Of a DNA stretch of 64,000 nt, positions 44,412-54,839 are shown piece after piece. The notes below the pieces were generated by a model. It was not told where the DNA came from. It made no database searches and was given only the letters and a program-made list of their open reading frames with translations. The DNA comes from Ensifer sesbaniae (lineage in GTDB: Bacteria > Pseudomonadota > Alphaproteobacteria > Rhizobiales > Rhizobiaceae): assembly GCF_013283665.1 (NCBI RefSeq), contig NZ_JABEKU010000001.1:868001-932000 (forward strand), read 5' to 3'. Position 1 is the first letter of the stretch; every line of letters begins with the position of its first letter. A program made the position numbers and the translations under genes.

Positions 44412-45848
44412 TCAGACGTTGAGAAGCAGGAATTCGCGTTCCCAGGGGCTGATGACCTGCATGAAGGTCTCGAACTCGCCGCGCTTGACGCCGGCATAGA
44501 TGGCGATGAACTCGGGGCTTAGCACCTCCGCAAGCGATGGAGCCGATTCCAGCAGGGCGACGGCTTCGAGCAGGCCACGCGGCAGGAGGATCTCACCTTC
44601 GTTCGCCGTGTCCTCGGTCGGTGCCGTCGGCTCGCGCTGTTCGATGATGCCGAGATAACCGCAGGCGAGCGAGGCGGCGAGCGCCAGGTAGGGGTTGGCA
44701 TCCGAGCTCGGCAGCCGGTTCTCGATGCGGCGGGCGATCGGTTCCGACACCGGAATGCGGAAAGCCGTCGTGCGGTTGTCGTAGCCCCAGGCGGTGTTGA
44801 CCGGCGCGGACATGTCGGGCGTCAGCCGGCGATAGGAATTCACGTAGGGCGCCATCATGACCAGCGTGCGCGGCACGTAGTGCTGCATGCCGCCGATGAA
44901 GTGGAAGAACTCCTTCGATGCCGAACCATCCGGGTTCGAGAACAGATTCCGGCCGGTGTTGATCTCGACAACCGACTGGTGGATGTGCATCGCCGAACCC
45001 GGTTGGCCCTGCATCGGCTTGGCCATGAAGGTCGCATAGATGCCGTGCTTCAGCGCCGCCTCGCGGATCGTGCGCTTGAACAGGAAGACCTGGTCGGCAA
45101 GCTCGATCGGGTCGCCATGGCGAAGGTTGATCTCGAGCTGGGCCGGGCCCTCCTCGTGGATCAGCGTATCGATCTCGAGGCCCTGCTTTTCGGAGAAGTG
45201 GTAGATGTCGTCGATCAGTTCGTCGAACTCGTTGATGCCGGCGATCGAATAGCCCTGGCCGCCAAGGATGGAGCGGCCCGAGCGGCCTTTCGGCGGATGC
45301 AGCGGATAGTCCGGGTCGTCGTTCTGGGCGACGAGATAGAACTCGATTTCCGGTGCCACCACCGGCTTCCAACCCTTCTGCCTGTAGAGATCGACCACGC
45401 GCTTCAGCACGGCGCGCGGTGTGTAGCTGATCTGTTCGCCCTGCGAGCCGACGATGTCGCAGATCACCTGCGCCGTCGGGTCGGTTTCCCAGGGCACGAC
45501 TGAAAGGGTCGAGAGATCGGGTACGAGCTTGATGTCGCTATCGCGGGAATCATAGCGGAACTGCCCGGTTTCATCAGGATATTCGCCCGAAATCGTGTGG
45601 CGGTAGATCGCCGAGGGCAGTGCCAGCGAAGTGTTGGAAGTGAATTTCGAGGTCGGCATCATCTTGCCGCGCGGCACGCCGGCGAGGTCGGGCGTGATGC
45701 ACTCGATGTCTTCGATGCCGCGGATCTTGAGCCAGTCCGTGGCTTCCTTCCAGGTCTTCACGCCGCGGAGGGAATGCAGGGCGGGGGGGATTTTCGAGGT
45801 CTTGCTGATTTTCGTTGTTTGTTGGGCAGCACTTCTCTTGGAGGGCAT
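44412..45848 (-). CDS. puuA: Gamma-glutamylputrescine synthetase-like, glutamine synthetase family
   Basis: 478 residues. Glutamine-synthetase catalytic blocks: KPVVAPEIEFYLV (metal Glu), PAQLEINLRHGDP, FMAKPMQGQPGSAMHIHQS (HxH), and NRLPSSDANPYLALAASLA. The first about 30 residues are a basic extension and no strong RBS precedes ATG 45848, so the true start may be further in. PuuA joins glutamate to putrescine; sequence class and pairing with the PuuB-like gene support this over general GlnA. Coupled operon of two. Confidence 0.82.
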   Translation of the reverse strand: MPSKRSAAQQTTKISKTSKIPPALHSLRGVKTWKEATDWLKIRGIEDIECITPDLAGVPRGKMMPTSKFTSNTSLALPSAIYRHTISGEYPDETGQFRYDSRDSDIKLVPDLSTLSVVPWETDPTAQVICDIVGSQGEQISYTPRAVLKRVVDLYRQKGWKPVVAPEIEFYLVAQNDDPDYPLHPPKGRSGRSILGGQGYSIAGINEFDELIDDIYHFSEKQGLEIDTLIHEEGPAQLEINLRHGDPIELADQVFLFKRTIREAALKHGIYATFMAKPMQGQPGSAMHIHQSVVEINTGRNLFSNPDGSASKEFFHFIGGMQHYVPRTLVMMAPYVNSYRRLTPDMSAPVNTAWGYDNRTTAFRIPVSEPIARRIENRLPSSDANPYLALAASLACGYLGIIEQREPTAPTEDTANEGEILLPRGLLEAVALLESAPSLAEVLSPEFIAIYAGVKRGEFETFMQVISPWEREFLLLNV

Positions 45849-45972
45849 AAATCACCGGTTTTGGCTTCGGATAGCGCATCATAACCGCAGATTGGCAATT
45901 GGCTAGATGGGCTTCGTCATTGACTTTCGTCTCCGCCATCGGGAAGGAAAGACAAAAGAGCTGGGGTGTTTC

Positions 45973-47157
45973 GTGGCTGAAAAGAAGGATGTGGTCATCA
46001 TCGGCGCCGGTGCCGCGGGCATGATGTGCGCCATCGAGGGGGGCAAGCGCGGGCGCCGCGTGCTCGTGCTCGACCATGCCAGGGCGCCCGGCGAAAAGAT
46101 CCGCATCTCCGGCGGTGGTCGCTGCAATTTTACCAACATCCATGCGGGGCCGAAGAACTTCCTTTCGGCAAATCCCCATTTCTCGAAGTCGGCACTGGCG
46201 CGATACACGCCGCGTGATTTCCTTGCCCTGGTCGAAAGGCACGGCATCGCCTGGCACGAAAAGACGCTTGGCCAGCTCTTCTGTGACCATTCGGCCAAGG
46301 ACATCATCAGGATGCTGCTCGCAGAAATGCGCGACGTGCACGCCGAGTTGCGGCTGGAGACAACGATCGAAAGCGTCGAACGTCATGGCGCGGGCTTCCG
46401 CGTCATGACGGATGAGGGGCCTATCGACGCGCAATCGCTCGTCATCGCCAGTGGCGGCAAGTCGATCCCGAAGATGGGAGCGACCGGGTTCGCCTACCGG
46501 ATCGCCGAGCAGTTCGGGCTTGGCATCGTCGAAACGCGGCCGGGCCTCGTGCCCCTGACCCTCGATCCGGCGCAGCTCGAAACGATCGGCGAACTGTCGG
46601 GCGTCGCTGCCGACGCCGAAGCCCGGTGCGGCAAGACAGCTTTTCGGGAGGCAGTGCTGATCACCCATCGCGGCCTCAGCGGCCCGGCGATCCTGCAGAT
46701 CTCGTCCTATTGGCGCGAAGGACTGGAGATCGTGCTGCGGCTGATGCCCGACATCGACATCGCTTCAATCCTCAAGGAAATCCGGCGCACCCACGGCAAG
46801 CAGGCGGTGCAGACGGCGCTCGGTGATATCCTGCCGCGCCGGCTTGCGCAGTTTTTCGTCGAGGGCGCGAAGCTGACCGGGCGCCAGTTGGCCGACCTCT
46901 CGGACAAGACGATCGACCAGCTTTCGTCCTCGATCCAGGCCTGGACGATCAAGCCCGCCGGTTCGGAAGGCTATCGTACCGCCGAAGTCACGCTCGGCGG
47001 CGTCGATACCAATGGGCTCGATTCCAAGACGATGCAGGCGAAGGCGGTGCCGGGTCTCTACTTCATCGGCGAATGTGTCGATGTGACCGGCTGGCTCGGC
47101 GGCTACAATTTCCAATGGGCCTGGGCCTCGGGCTTTGCCGCCGGGCAGGACGTGTGA
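45973..47157 (+). CDS. HI0933-family NAD(P)/FAD oxidoreductase
   Basis: 394 residues from GTG 45973 (GGGGT RBS), the start before the flavin fold; an in-frame start at 45907 would add 22 residues without domain support. VVIIGAGAAGMMCAIEGGKRG and the hallmark GEKIRISGGGRCNFTN, with GGVDTNGLD and GECVDVTGWLGGYNF near the C terminus. The family is conserved but mostly uncharacterised. Divergent from puuA. Confidence 0.85.
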   Translation: MAEKKDVVIIGAGAAGMMCAIEGGKRGRRVLVLDHARAPGEKIRISGGGRCNFTNIHAGPKNFLSANPHFSKSALARYTPRDFLALVERHGIAWHEKTLGQLFCDHSAKDIIRMLLAEMRDVHAELRLETTIESVERHGAGFRVMTDEGPIDAQSLVIASGGKSIPKMGATGFAYRIAEQFGLGIVETRPGLVPLTLDPAQLETIGELSGVAADAEARCGKTAFREAVLITHRGLSGPAILQISSYWREGLEIVLRLMPDIDIASILKEIRRTHGKQAVQTALGDILPRRLAQFFVEGAKLTGRQLADLSDKTIDQLSSSIQAWTIKPAGSEGYRTAEVTLGGVDTNGLDSKTMQAKAVPGLYFIGECVDVTGWLGGYNFQWAWASGFAAGQDV

Positions 47158-47392
47158 TTTCCCCGCTTTTGGCGGGCCGTGCTTCAGCGATTGTTAACGG
47201 GTCTGATCGAACCTCTGTTTTTGTCGGCACAGCCGGCGGTTGGTGAGATCGGATTGTCACATAAACGGAAATAACACTGTTTCCCATTTTTTGACTTTCC
47301 TCCGCCACGGCATGGCTGCAATATATGTGTGACTGGCAAGCCGGTTCATCCGGGTCGATGGTTGCCGGTCGATGTGACAAGGACAGGATGCC

Positions 47393-47539
47393 ATGAACCA
47401 ACCAAGCCGCCGTCCCCGTGCCATAGCGATCGCCCGCACCGACGAAAGCCGTCAGCAGAAGGCCGCAATCACGCGCCTCGCACTGATCGCTTTTTTCGCC
47501 GTTGCCGCCCTCGCAGCTCTTCCGGCCCTTTGGTTCTGA
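47393..47539 (+). CDS. 48-residue single-pass membrane microprotein
   Basis: ATG 47393 preceded by AAGGACAGG; product begins MNQPSRRPRAIAIARTDES and ends with a hydrophobic helix (ITRLALIAFFAVAALAALPALWF in pieces). Charge pattern predicts N-in, C-terminal anchor. Not recognised. Coding is supported by the basic/hydrophobic layout and by the absence of any overlapping better candidate, but not proven. Confidence 0.5.
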   Translation: MNQPSRRPRAIAIARTDESRQQKAAITRLALIAFFAVAALAALPALWF

Positions 47540-47993
47540 TCTCAGGCGACCGGCTTTAGACGGCCGGTTCCTCGGGCGCAGTTGAGGCGCCCCGCGCTCC
47601 TTCGGATTTTCTGCCGCAGGCGATCGCGCTTATACAAATTTTAATCGTTCAAATTAAATAGTACGACGAAGTGAGTTTCGTCAGGTTCGCGTTGCCTACT
47701 GCATGTCTCCTTAAATCGACCTCGATTTAAGGACAAAGACATGCAGCAAATCAAAGTCCTACAGCGACCTTGCGCGTCTTAAAAGACGCGCGGCGCTGTA
47801 GGGGCGGCGACGTGGATCCGCAATGATTGCCGACGGACTGACGGCGTGCGCCGTATGATTTTCCGAAAAACATCAGCCTGTTTGCGCATCGGGTGGCTCT
47901 CGATCGTCTACGCCTTCACGCCAGTCGTTGAATGCGAAGACGTCTCGAGCCGCCGGGGGAGGCGAACGCGAGCTGCGAGCCAAGGTGTTTTCC
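47540..47993. other. 454-base region before the chemoreceptor gene
   Basis: No clear gene. It contains the two-hairpin repeat at 47699-47801. The AT-rich stretch at 47634-47664 (AATTTTAATCGTTCAAATTA) may hold a promoter. After the repeat the DNA runs into a TTG-started in-frame extension of the chemoreceptor that lacks membrane or signal features. Confidence 0.4.
47699..47801. repeat. Two-hairpin rhizobial intergenic repeat
   Basis: First hairpin: CTGCATGTCTCCTTAAATCG (47699-47718) pairs imperfectly with CGATTTAAGGACAAAGACAT and GCAG to 47746. Second: CTACAGCG (47759-47766) pairs with CGCTGTAG (47794-47801) and inside it GCGCGTCTT with AAGACGCGC. Compact double hairpins of this composition recur in rhizobial genomes; a match is from recall, not search. 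Confidence 0.65.
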
Positions 47994-50516
47994 ATGTTCA
48001 TTGATAGAATTCTTGCCCGTTTCAAGATCCAGACGAAGGTGCTCTTTTTCATCCTGCCCTTCGTCGTCAGCATCTGTGCCGTCGGTATCACCGGCCTTTA
48101 TGCGTCGGGCCTGCTTCAGGGGCGCATGGAGATTTCGAACAGCGTGCTGCAGACATTGAGCGGTTTCAAGGATGTCTATGCGGGCATGAACGCCTTCCTG
48201 CATTCCACGACCGAGGAAACCAGGGAAGCCGTCCAGTCGAAGATTTCGGCCCAGAAGGACGTGCTTGCGGCGACGGCCGCCCAGGTCGCCGGTCAGAGCG
48301 GCCAGGACGAACTGACCGCCGCAATCGCCGCGACAAACGACATCGAGGCGCGCATCGACGGTCTCTGGAAGCTGCATGTCGGTGAGCAGGAACTGCGCGC
48401 GGCGATGGCGGCGAACCTCGATGCTCTGCTCATCGAGCGCTCCAAGATCAACGAGGAGTCGAACCGGCTGCAATATGCCGTGCGAAAAAGCGAAAACGCT
48501 GCCAAGACCATGCTGCGCGAAGCCGAGAAGCTGATGCGCGCCAGCCGCTTCTTCAACGAATTCGGCACCGAAGCCAGCAAGGCGATCTCCGTCGAGGACA
48601 AGCTGAAGGCGGTCAGGGAGCGCTTCCCGATGATCGGCCGCACCGAGCGCGACATTTTCCGCCTGCTGCCGAAGGACGAGAAGTCGCTGATGGAAACGAT
48701 CACCTCTGCCTCGAGCGAGATCGGCGCGCTGCTGAAGGCGCCGGCCGGCCCGGAGACGCTCGCCGGCATCTCCAAATATGTCGACCGTTTCCGCAACGCG
48801 AGCTTCCGCCTTGAGGCGGCATCGGTCGGCAAGATGCGGGACGCGACGCGAATCTTCGCCGAACTCGACGAGCAGATCGTCACTACGGAATCGGTGCTGA
48901 CCGCGACCCGCCGGCTCGGCGGGTCGATCACGGACATCCAGATTTCCGCCGCCACCTTCATGGGCCAGACCAACGAAGAAAACCGCCAGAAGCTGCTCGA
49001 TAAGTCGCTTGCCGTTCAGCAGAACATGGCAACGCTGCGTGGCGTTGCCAGCGACGGTGCTTCCTTCGATAAGATCGCCGATACGCTGATGCCGATCCTA
49101 ACCGCGATGAAGAAGGATGCCGCAGCGCTCGTCGAGATCACCGTCAAGCGGACCGCCGATTTCGACGCCGCTGGCCAGTCGATCGACCAGATCTGGGGCG
49201 ATCTCACCAGCTTTGCCGAGCGGCAGAAGGTCGCCGCCGGAACGGAACGCCAGGAAGCAAACCAGATCTCGGTGGCGGCAACCGTCGCCGGTGTCGTCAT
49301 CGCGCTGCTTGCCGGCATTGCCCTGACGCTGACGCTGAAGAAGCCGATCGGCCAGATCACTGCTGCCATGCGTCGCCTCGCAGACGGCCGTCTCGACACA
49401 GCGATCGACGGCGATGCGCGCCGCGACGAAATCGGCGACATGGCGCGGGCGCTTGGCGTGTTCAAGGAGAACGCGCTTTCCAAGGTCCGCATCGAGGCCG
49501 AGAGCGAAGAGCAGCGCGCCCGTGCCGAAATCGAGCGCAGCCGTAACGACCAGGAGAAGCGCGAACTCGATCGCCAGATCGATCTGGCCGTCAGCGAGCT
49601 TGCAGCCGGCCTCGGCCGCCTGGCGCAGGGCGATCTCTCGCGCCAGATCGAGGTTCCCTTCCATGGTCGCCTCGAACAGTTGCGCGAGGACTTCAATGGC
49701 TCGTTGATCCGCCTACAGGACACGCTGTCGCAGATCCGCGCCAATGCGCAGGCGATCCAGGAAAGCGGCTCCAGCATGCACCATGCCGCGGACTCGCTGT
49801 CGAAGCGGACGGAAGCCCAGGCCGCATCGCTCGAAGAAACGGCTGCCGCCGTCGACCAGATCACCGCGACCGTTCGCTCCTCGGCCGAGCGTGCCGGGGA
49901 AGCCAACCATGCCGTGATCCAGACGAAGCGGAGCGCCGACAGCTCGGCGACCGTCGTCACAAACGCGATTGCCGCCATGGGGCGCATCGAAGAAGCCTCG
50001 CGCCAGATCGAACAGATCATCGAGGTGATCGACGACATCGCCTTCCAGACCAATCTCTTGGCGCTGAACGCCGGTATCGAGGCGGCGCGTGCGGGTGAAG
50101 CGGGCAAGGGCTTTGCCGTTGTTGCCCAGGAAGTGCGTGAACTGGCGCAGCGCTCGGCGGAAGCCGCGCGCGAGATCAAGGGGCTCATCAACAAGTCGAC
50201 GAACGAGGTCAATGCCGGCTCGCACCTGGTCAAGGAAACGGGCGAAGTGCTGGCATCGATCAGCGCGCAGATCGTCACCGTCAGCCAGCATGTCGAGATG
50301 ATCGCGACCGCAAGCCGCGATCAGGCCGTAGCGCTCAACGAGGTCAACGGCTCGGTCAACCAGATGGACCAGATGACGCAGCAGAACGCTTCGATGGTCG
50401 AGGAGGCGACGGCCACGAGCCGGTCGCTCGCGCACCAGGCGGACACATTGATGATGCTCGTCGAGCAGTTCCGGCTGGAGCCGGAGGCGGACGACTACGG
50501 CTACCGGGCCGCCTGA
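47994..50516 (+). CDS. Methyl-accepting chemotaxis protein
   Basis: 840 residues from ATG 47994 (AAGG upstream), the codon right before the first membrane helix. TM1 (about 15-37, [16 protein letters not shown]), a long helical sensor region (about 38-435), TM2 (about 440-465, [15 protein letters not shown]), HAMP ([20 protein letters not shown]), and a signalling domain with [20 protein letters not shown] and [18 protein letters not shown] terminus has no NWETF-type CheR tether. The ligand is unknown. The nearby flagellar cluster supplies the motor it steers. Confidence 0.93.
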   Translation: MFIDRILARFKIQTKVLFFILPFVVSICAVGITGLYASGLLQGRMEISNSVLQTLSGFKDVYAGMNAFLHSTTEETREAVQSKISAQKDVLAATAAQVAGQSGQDELTAAIAATNDIEARIDGLWKLHVGEQELRAAMAANLDALLIERSKINEESNRLQYAVRKSENAAKTMLREAEKLMRASRFFNEFGTEASKAISVEDKLKAVRERFPMIGRTERDIFRLLPKDEKSLMETITSASSEIGALLKAPAGPETLAGISKYVDRFRNASFRLEAASVGKMRDATRIFAELDEQIVTTESVLTATRRLGGSITDIQISAATFMGQTNEENRQKLLDKSLAVQQNMATLRGVASDGASFDKIADTLMPILTAMKKDAAALVEITVKRTADFDAAGQSIDQIWGDLTSFAERQKVAAGTERQEANQISVAATVAGVVIALLAGIALTLTLKKPIGQITAAMRRLADGRLDTAIDGDARRDEIGDMARALGVFKENALSKVRIEAESEEQRARAEIERSRNDQEKRELDRQIDLAVSELAAGLGRLAQGDLSRQIEVPFHGRLEQLREDFNGSLIRLQDTLSQIRANAQAIQESGSSMHHAADSLSKRTEAQAASLEETAAAVDQITATVRSSAERAGEANHAVIQTKRSADSSATVVTNAIAAMGRIEEASRQIEQIIEVIDDIAFQTNLLALNAGIEAARAGEAGKGFAVVAQEVRELAQRSAEAAREIKGLINKSTNEVNAGSHLVKETGEVLASISAQIVTVSQHVEMIATASRDQAVALNEVNGSVNQMDQMTQQNASMVEEATATSRSLAHQADTLMMLVEQFRLEPEADDYGYRAA

Positions 50517-50610
50517 GGCGGCCGGCAATCGAATTCGCCGACGGCGGACGTCCGCCTTCGGACGGACGCACGGCAATCGATATCGCCGTGCGACATAACA
50601 AGGGCAGGGG

Positions 50611-50814
50611 CTAACATTGCACCGCGTGGCCGCAAAGCTCTGCGGTGCTCTTTTTTTCGGGGCCGAGGCGTCTCCTGCGCCGCTCGGCAATCTTGGCGGC
50701 CAAGGCGTCAAACATGCGCCGAAGAAGTCCCGGCGGCTTCGGATCGAAGTCTTCGTCCCAACGCCGGTTTTTCAGGGCCATGTCGGCGATATAGACCATT
50801 GCCATCATTTCCAT
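50611..50814 (-). CDS. Small conserved-type protein of unknown function
   Basis: 67 residues from ATG 50814 with a good GAGGAGC RBS; the frame is open to 50904 but that start lies in the LysR promoter. Sequence MEMMAMVYIADMALKNRRW then a Pro-rich turn and a very basic helix (AAKIAERRRRRLGPEKK). No known domain recognised. Divergent from the LysR gene by 89 bases, so it may be its target. Convergent with the chemoreceptor. Confidence 0.55.
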   Translation of the reverse strand: MEMMAMVYIADMALKNRRWDEDFDPKPPGLLRRMFDALAAKIAERRRRRLGPEKKSTAELCGHAVQC

Positions 50815-50903
50815 GGTGATGCTCCTCGTTTGATGGGCATCACTCCTTTTATGCATCCAAAGCAGTTTTACATACAGCGGAAATCGGCCTATGTTTTTCA
50901 GCA

Positions 50904-51773
50904 ATGAAAAACCTGGATTGGGACATCTACCGCTGTTTCATGAGCGTGGCGCGCACCGGTGGCCTTACCGGCGCCGCACAGGCGCTCGGTTCGAGCCCTG
51001 CCACGATCGGGCGGCGGATGCTGGAACTCGAGGAGCGGACGGGCCGCTCCCTGTTCCTGCGCAGCCAGACCGGTTACGAGCTCACCGGCGACGGCGAGCT
51101 CCTTTTCGAGCAGCTTCAGGAGATGGAGGCGGCGGCGCGCCGGGTCGAGAGCTGGCGGCGCGAGGGTGAAGGCGCGACCGTCCGCATCACCGTCGGCACC
51201 TGGATTGCCTGGCTGCTCGCGGAGAATTTCCCGGCGCTTTGCAGCGAGAGGGATGGTTTCAGCCTGGCGATGACCGTCGGCGAGACCCGCGCCAGCCTCG
51301 CCTATCGCGAGACCGACATCGGCATCCGGGCCTTCGAGCCCGAGGAAACCTATCTGGCGGCGAGCCCGGTCGGTGACGTCGCCTATGCCGCCTATCGCCA
51401 GAAGAACGCACCGGCGGCTGCCAACACCCGGTGGGTGGCAGTGGGTGAGGAGGAGGCAATCTCGGCCTATCTTCGCTGGCCCCACCAACAGGCAGAAGGC
51501 AGGATTGTCGCGACCATCACACGGCCGCGTTCGCTCTTGGATCTCGCCCGGGCAGGCGCCGGTTGCGCTGTCCTGCCCTGCTTCGTCGGTGACCTCGATC
51601 CGATGCTGGAGCGGGCAGGCGAGGAGATTCCCGCGCTGAGGCACCGCCAATGGATCGTGATGAACAACGAGGACCGGCACCGAAAGGAAATCCGCACTGT
51701 GGTCGACCGCATGACGAAGCTGTTGCGCAGCCATGCCGACGTCTTTGCCGGAAAGAGGCCGCGACGCGGCTGA
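50904..51773 (+). CDS. LysR-family transcriptional regulator
   Basis: 289 residues. N-terminal winged HTH (IYRCFMSVARTGGLTGAAQ, SSPATIGRRMLELEERTG) and an effector-binding domain (about 90-285, short). Subgroup without strong similarity to well-studied members by eye. Divergent from the 67-residue gene; the 89-base space is the natural place for its binding site (T-N11-A type), not resolved here. Confidence 0.88.
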   Translation: MKNLDWDIYRCFMSVARTGGLTGAAQALGSSPATIGRRMLELEERTGRSLFLRSQTGYELTGDGELLFEQLQEMEAAARRVESWRREGEGATVRITVGTWIAWLLAENFPALCSERDGFSLAMTVGETRASLAYRETDIGIRAFEPEETYLAASPVGDVAYAAYRQKNAPAAANTRWVAVGEEEAISAYLRWPHQQAEGRIVATITRPRSLLDLARAGAGCAVLPCFVGDLDPMLERAGEEIPALRHRQWIVMNNEDRHRKEIRTVVDRMTKLLRSHADVFAGKRPRRG

Positions 51774-51840
51774 GCGCGTGGGGCCGGCTTGCGTCCTGCC
51801 GGCGCTGCAGGATTGCCAAATTGGATGACGGCGCCTTTGG

Positions 51841-52950
51841 TCAGCGCATCAGGAGCTTGACGAGGGCGGCCTGCGAATTGACCCGGGTCTTGGCATAGAT
51901 GCTCTTGAGCTGCGTGCGGATCGTCTCGTAGCTGACGCCGTTGGCCCGCGACATTTCCTTCAGCGTCAGACCGGCAGCGACGCCGGAAGCGATGCGGAGT
52001 TCGGCCGGCGTAAGGCCATAGCTGTCTCTCAGGTGGCTGAGGCGCTGGTCAAAAACGAGCGAGGTCGCCGGCTCGATCAGCACGGCGACCGTGGGTCCGT
52101 CGAGGAGCTCGGTGAAGATGCTGGCGCTCCGCCGGACCAGCGTGATCCGAAAGGCGCCATCCTCCGCGGCCCTGACGAGACGAACCTGCGGCTGAGCCGG
52201 AGTGCCGACCGGCGAGGCCAGAAGCTCGAGTGCTGCATTGGTTTCCGGTTCGTCCATGACCAGGCGCCCGTTGATCGTCACGCGAAACGGAGAGCCCTTC
52301 GCCGCCATCCGTTCGGCGTTGTCGTTCATCGATCGGATGCGCAGATTGTCGCCGACATAGATGACGCCGATGCCGATCGTATCGAGCAGCGTCCGGCCTT
52401 CATGCTGTTCGGCCATCATCAGGTCGCGCCGGCGCAGGAAGTCGAAGGCGCGCTTCAGGTGGGGCGCAAGAAGGGTGTATTGATCGGCCGCCCGCCGGTT
52501 GAGCTCTTCGTCCGTCGATGAGGTGCAGGTCGATACGAGCAATGTGCGTGTCGGACTGCGTACGATGGTCACGCCCACGGTGGTTTCGCAGCCGGTCTGG
52601 CCCTTCAGCCAGTCATTGTAGAACTCCGATTTCACCAGGTCCGCGCGCGAGACGATATGTTCGCCGGCAAGACCGCGCCCTACCGGCACCAGCACCGACT
52701 TCGGTATCCAGGGATTGATCGCCGCGAAGTGGTTGTTGAATTGATCGATGGCATCCGGCGTAAAGCCGGAGACATAGGGCACGCATGTCGTTGGCGACGT
52801 GAGATCGTGATAATGGAGCGCCGAGCGCCCGTCCGGCATTGTCGTCGTCAGCCGGTCAAGAAGGTCCTGCCAGCCACAGTCACCAAAGGCGGCGCCGTAG
52901 ATGAGCTCCGTCAATTCGGCCGTATCGGCAGCTTTCGTCGATCGATACAT
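51841..52950 (-). CDS. LuxR-family transcriptional regulator
   Basis: 369 residues. C-terminal LuxR/GerE HTH (LTPAELRIASGVAAGLTLKEM, SYETIRTQLKSIYAKTRVN). The N-terminal part (about 1-290) has PAS-like stretches (LLDTIGIGVIYVGDNLRIRSM) but no autoinducer-binding motif of LuxR/TraR type (WxxxY etc.), nor a receiver. Stands alone, convergent with LysR. Target unknown; its distance from the flagellar cluster makes a VisN/VisR identity unlikely. Confidence 0.85.
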   Translation of the reverse strand: MYRSTKAADTAELTELIYGAAFGDCGWQDLLDRLTTTMPDGRSALHYHDLTSPTTCVPYVSGFTPDAIDQFNNHFAAINPWIPKSVLVPVGRGLAGEHIVSRADLVKSEFYNDWLKGQTGCETTVGVTIVRSPTRTLLVSTCTSSTDEELNRRAADQYTLLAPHLKRAFDFLRRRDLMMAEQHEGRTLLDTIGIGVIYVGDNLRIRSMNDNAERMAAKGSPFRVTINGRLVMDEPETNAALELLASPVGTPAQPQVRLVRAAEDGAFRITLVRRSASIFTELLDGPTVAVLIEPATSLVFDQRLSHLRDSYGLTPAELRIASGVAAGLTLKEMSRANGVSYETIRTQLKSIYAKTRVNSQAALVKLLMR

Positions 52951-53132
52951 GCTCGCCCCAACCTAAGATAGGCTGGGCTAATATAAGCCGCAGCGCACCG
53001 CGATCAACTTGAAATGGCATAACGAAGAAGTTGTTGGAACACGATTCAGCGCCGCAACGCCGAATGGCCGGCATTCCCGCCGGCCATTCCGATCTCTGGC
53101 GCCATCGCATCTTCGCCATGATATTGCGGCTA

Positions 53133-53231
53133 TCAACCTTGGATTGCTTTCGCCGCTCTGATTGCCGCCGCCGGCTGAAATGAAGCCGACGAAAGCAGGG
53201 CCATCGCAAGCGTCATCGCAATGAGTGTCAT
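53133..53231 (-). CDS. 32-residue hydrophobic microprotein, tentative
   Basis: ATG 53231 overlaps the stop of the 79-residue gene (ATGA), implying coupling. The product reads as a signal-peptide-like or membrane peptide (TLIAMTLAMALLSSASFQPA, then RAAKAIQG). Shortness makes it uncertain; the exact ATGA overlap is the main argument. Confidence 0.35.
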   Translation of the reverse strand: MTLIAMTLAMALLSSASFQPAAAIRAAKAIQG

Positions 53232-53467
53232 GGCTTGCCCTGGGTTACGATGACAGGGATCAGGAGATCGCCCCAGTTGCCTTCGCCGCCGTGGTGGCGA
53301 GCCGAGCGAACGAGCTCGACAGATACGCCGGCATCGACGGCCTTCATGACGGACTGGTTGAGGCGGTGCAGGTCGTTGGCAACCATGCGGATCGCTGCCT
53401 GCTGGTCCGGGGTCATCGCCGAAGACTGTTCCTCGGCCCGTTCCTTGACGCGTGTCTGGACTGTCAT
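53228..53467 (-). CDS. 79-residue protein of unknown function near aceA
   Basis: MTVQTRVKERAEEQSS start, then a helical DQQAAIRMVANDLHRLNQS and a C-terminal VELVRSARHHGGEGNW, LLIPVIVTQGKP. AAGGAGAAG lies upstream of the ATG (good RBS). No domain recognised. It lies 82 bases downstream of aceA on the same strand and may be co-transcribed. Confidence 0.65.
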   Translation of the reverse strand: MTVQTRVKERAEEQSSAMTPDQQAAIRMVANDLHRLNQSVMKAVDAGVSVELVRSARHHGGEGNWGDLLIPVIVTQGKP

Positions 53468-53549
53468 TGAACTTCTCCTTGAGGTTCGAGGCTATGGTTC
53501 TGGCGGCAGGAGCGCGGCGGGCAGGGATTGCCACGCTCCCGCCGGTCTT

Positions 53550-54839
53550 TCACTCTGCGGCCGGGCGGAACTGGTCGTGCTCGGTCGATTCCTTCATGGC
53601 GGTTGTCGAGGACTGGCCGCCGGTGATCGCCAGCGAGACGGCGTCGAAATAGCCGGTGCCCACCTCACGCTGGTGCTTCGTCGCGGTGTAGCCATTGGCT
53701 TCTGCCGCGAATTCCGCTTCCTGCAGCTCGGAATAGGCGGCCATCTGCCTCGCCTTGTAGCCGCGCGCCAGCTCGAACATGCCGAAGTTCAACTGATGGA
53801 AGCCGGCGAGCGTGATAAACTGGAACTTGTAGCCCATCGCGCCGAGTTCGCGCTGGAACTTGGCGATCGTCGCGTCGTCGAGGTTCTTCTTCCAATTGAA
53901 CGACGGCGAGCAATTGTAGGCGAGCAGCTTCCCCGGATGCGCCTTGTGCACACCCTCGGCGAACTTGCGGGCCTGCTCCAGATCCGGCTTCGAGGTTTCG
54001 CACCAGATCAGGTCGCAATGCGGCGCATAGGCGACCGCGCGGGCGATGCAGGGCTCGAGGCCGTTCTTCACCTGGTAGAAGCCCTCGACCGTGCGGCCGG
54101 CGTCATAATCGACGAAGGGCCGATCGCGCTCGTCGATATCCGAGGTGAGCAGCTTTGCCGCTTCCGCATCGGTACGGGCGATGACGAGCGTCGGCGTACC
54201 CATGACGTCGGCGGCAAGCCGCGCGGCGTTCAGGTTGCGGATATGGGCCGCCGTCGGGATCAGCACCTTGCCGCCCAAGTGACCGCACTTCTTTTCGGAA
54301 GCGAGCTGGTCCTCATAGTGGACGCCGGCAGCACCGGCCTCGATGAAGGCCTTCATGATCTCGAAGGCGTTGAGCGGGCCGCCGAAGCCGGCTTCGGCGT
54401 CGGCGACGATCGGTGCGAACCAGGTATCGACCGAAAGGCCCTTGCCTTCGGAGGTTTCGATCTGGTCGGCGCGCTGCAGCGTGCGGTTGATGCGCTTGGC
54501 GAGTTCCGGCGCCGCATTGGCCGGATAGAGCGACTGGTCGGGATACATGGCCGAGGCGGTGTTGGCGTCGGCGGCGACCTGCCAGCCGGAGAGGTAGATC
54601 GCCTTCAGGCCGGCGCGGACCATCTGCATGGCCTGATTGCCGGAGAGCGCCCCAAGCGCATTGACGAAGTCTTCCTCGTGAATGAGTTTCCACAAGCGGT
54701 TCGCGCCCATTTCGGCCAGCGAATAACGGATCTCGACCGACCCGCGCAGCCGCTTCACGGTCTCTGCGCTATAGGGGCGGTCGACGCCATCGAAGCGGCC
54801 TTGCGGTGCGCTCGGAACAAGCTTGTAAAATTCAGTCAT
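53550..54839 (-). CDS. aceA: Isocitrate lyase
   Basis: 429 residues. Splits isocitrate to glyoxylate and succinate, first step of the glyoxylate shunt, required for growth on acetate or fatty acids. Catalytic loop [16 protein letters not shown] with the active Cys; other blocks [15 protein letters not shown] (Mg-binding) and [15 protein letters not shown] lies before the ATG. Divergent from an XRE/ScfR-type regulator, 227 bases apart, the likely controller. Confidence 0.96.
   Translation of the reverse strand: MTEFYKLVPSAPQGRFDGVDRPYSAETVKRLRGSVEIRYSLAEMGANRLWKLIHEEDFVNALGALSGNQAMQMVRAGLKAIYLSGWQVAADANTASAMYPDQSLYPANAAPELAKRINRTLQRADQIETSEGKGLSVDTWFAPIVADAEAGFGGPLNAFEIMKAFIEAGAAGVHYEDQLASEKKCGHLGGKVLIPTAAHIRNLNAARLAADVMGTPTLVIARTDAEAAKLLTSDIDERDRPFVDYDAGRTVEGFYQVKNGLEPCIARAVAYAPHCDLIWCETSKPDLEQARKFAEGVHKAHPGKLLAYNCSPSFNWKKNLDDATIAKFQRELGAMGYKFQFITLAGFHQLNFGMFELARGYKARQMAAYSELQEAEFAAEANGYTATKHQREVGTGYFDAVSLAITGGQSSTTAMKESTEHDQFRPAAE

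Noticed and set aside
50543-50556. Perfect palindrome GGCGGACGTCCGCC after the chemoreceptor
   Set aside because: No T-run and no symmetric partner elsewhere; too short and GC-rich to claim function.
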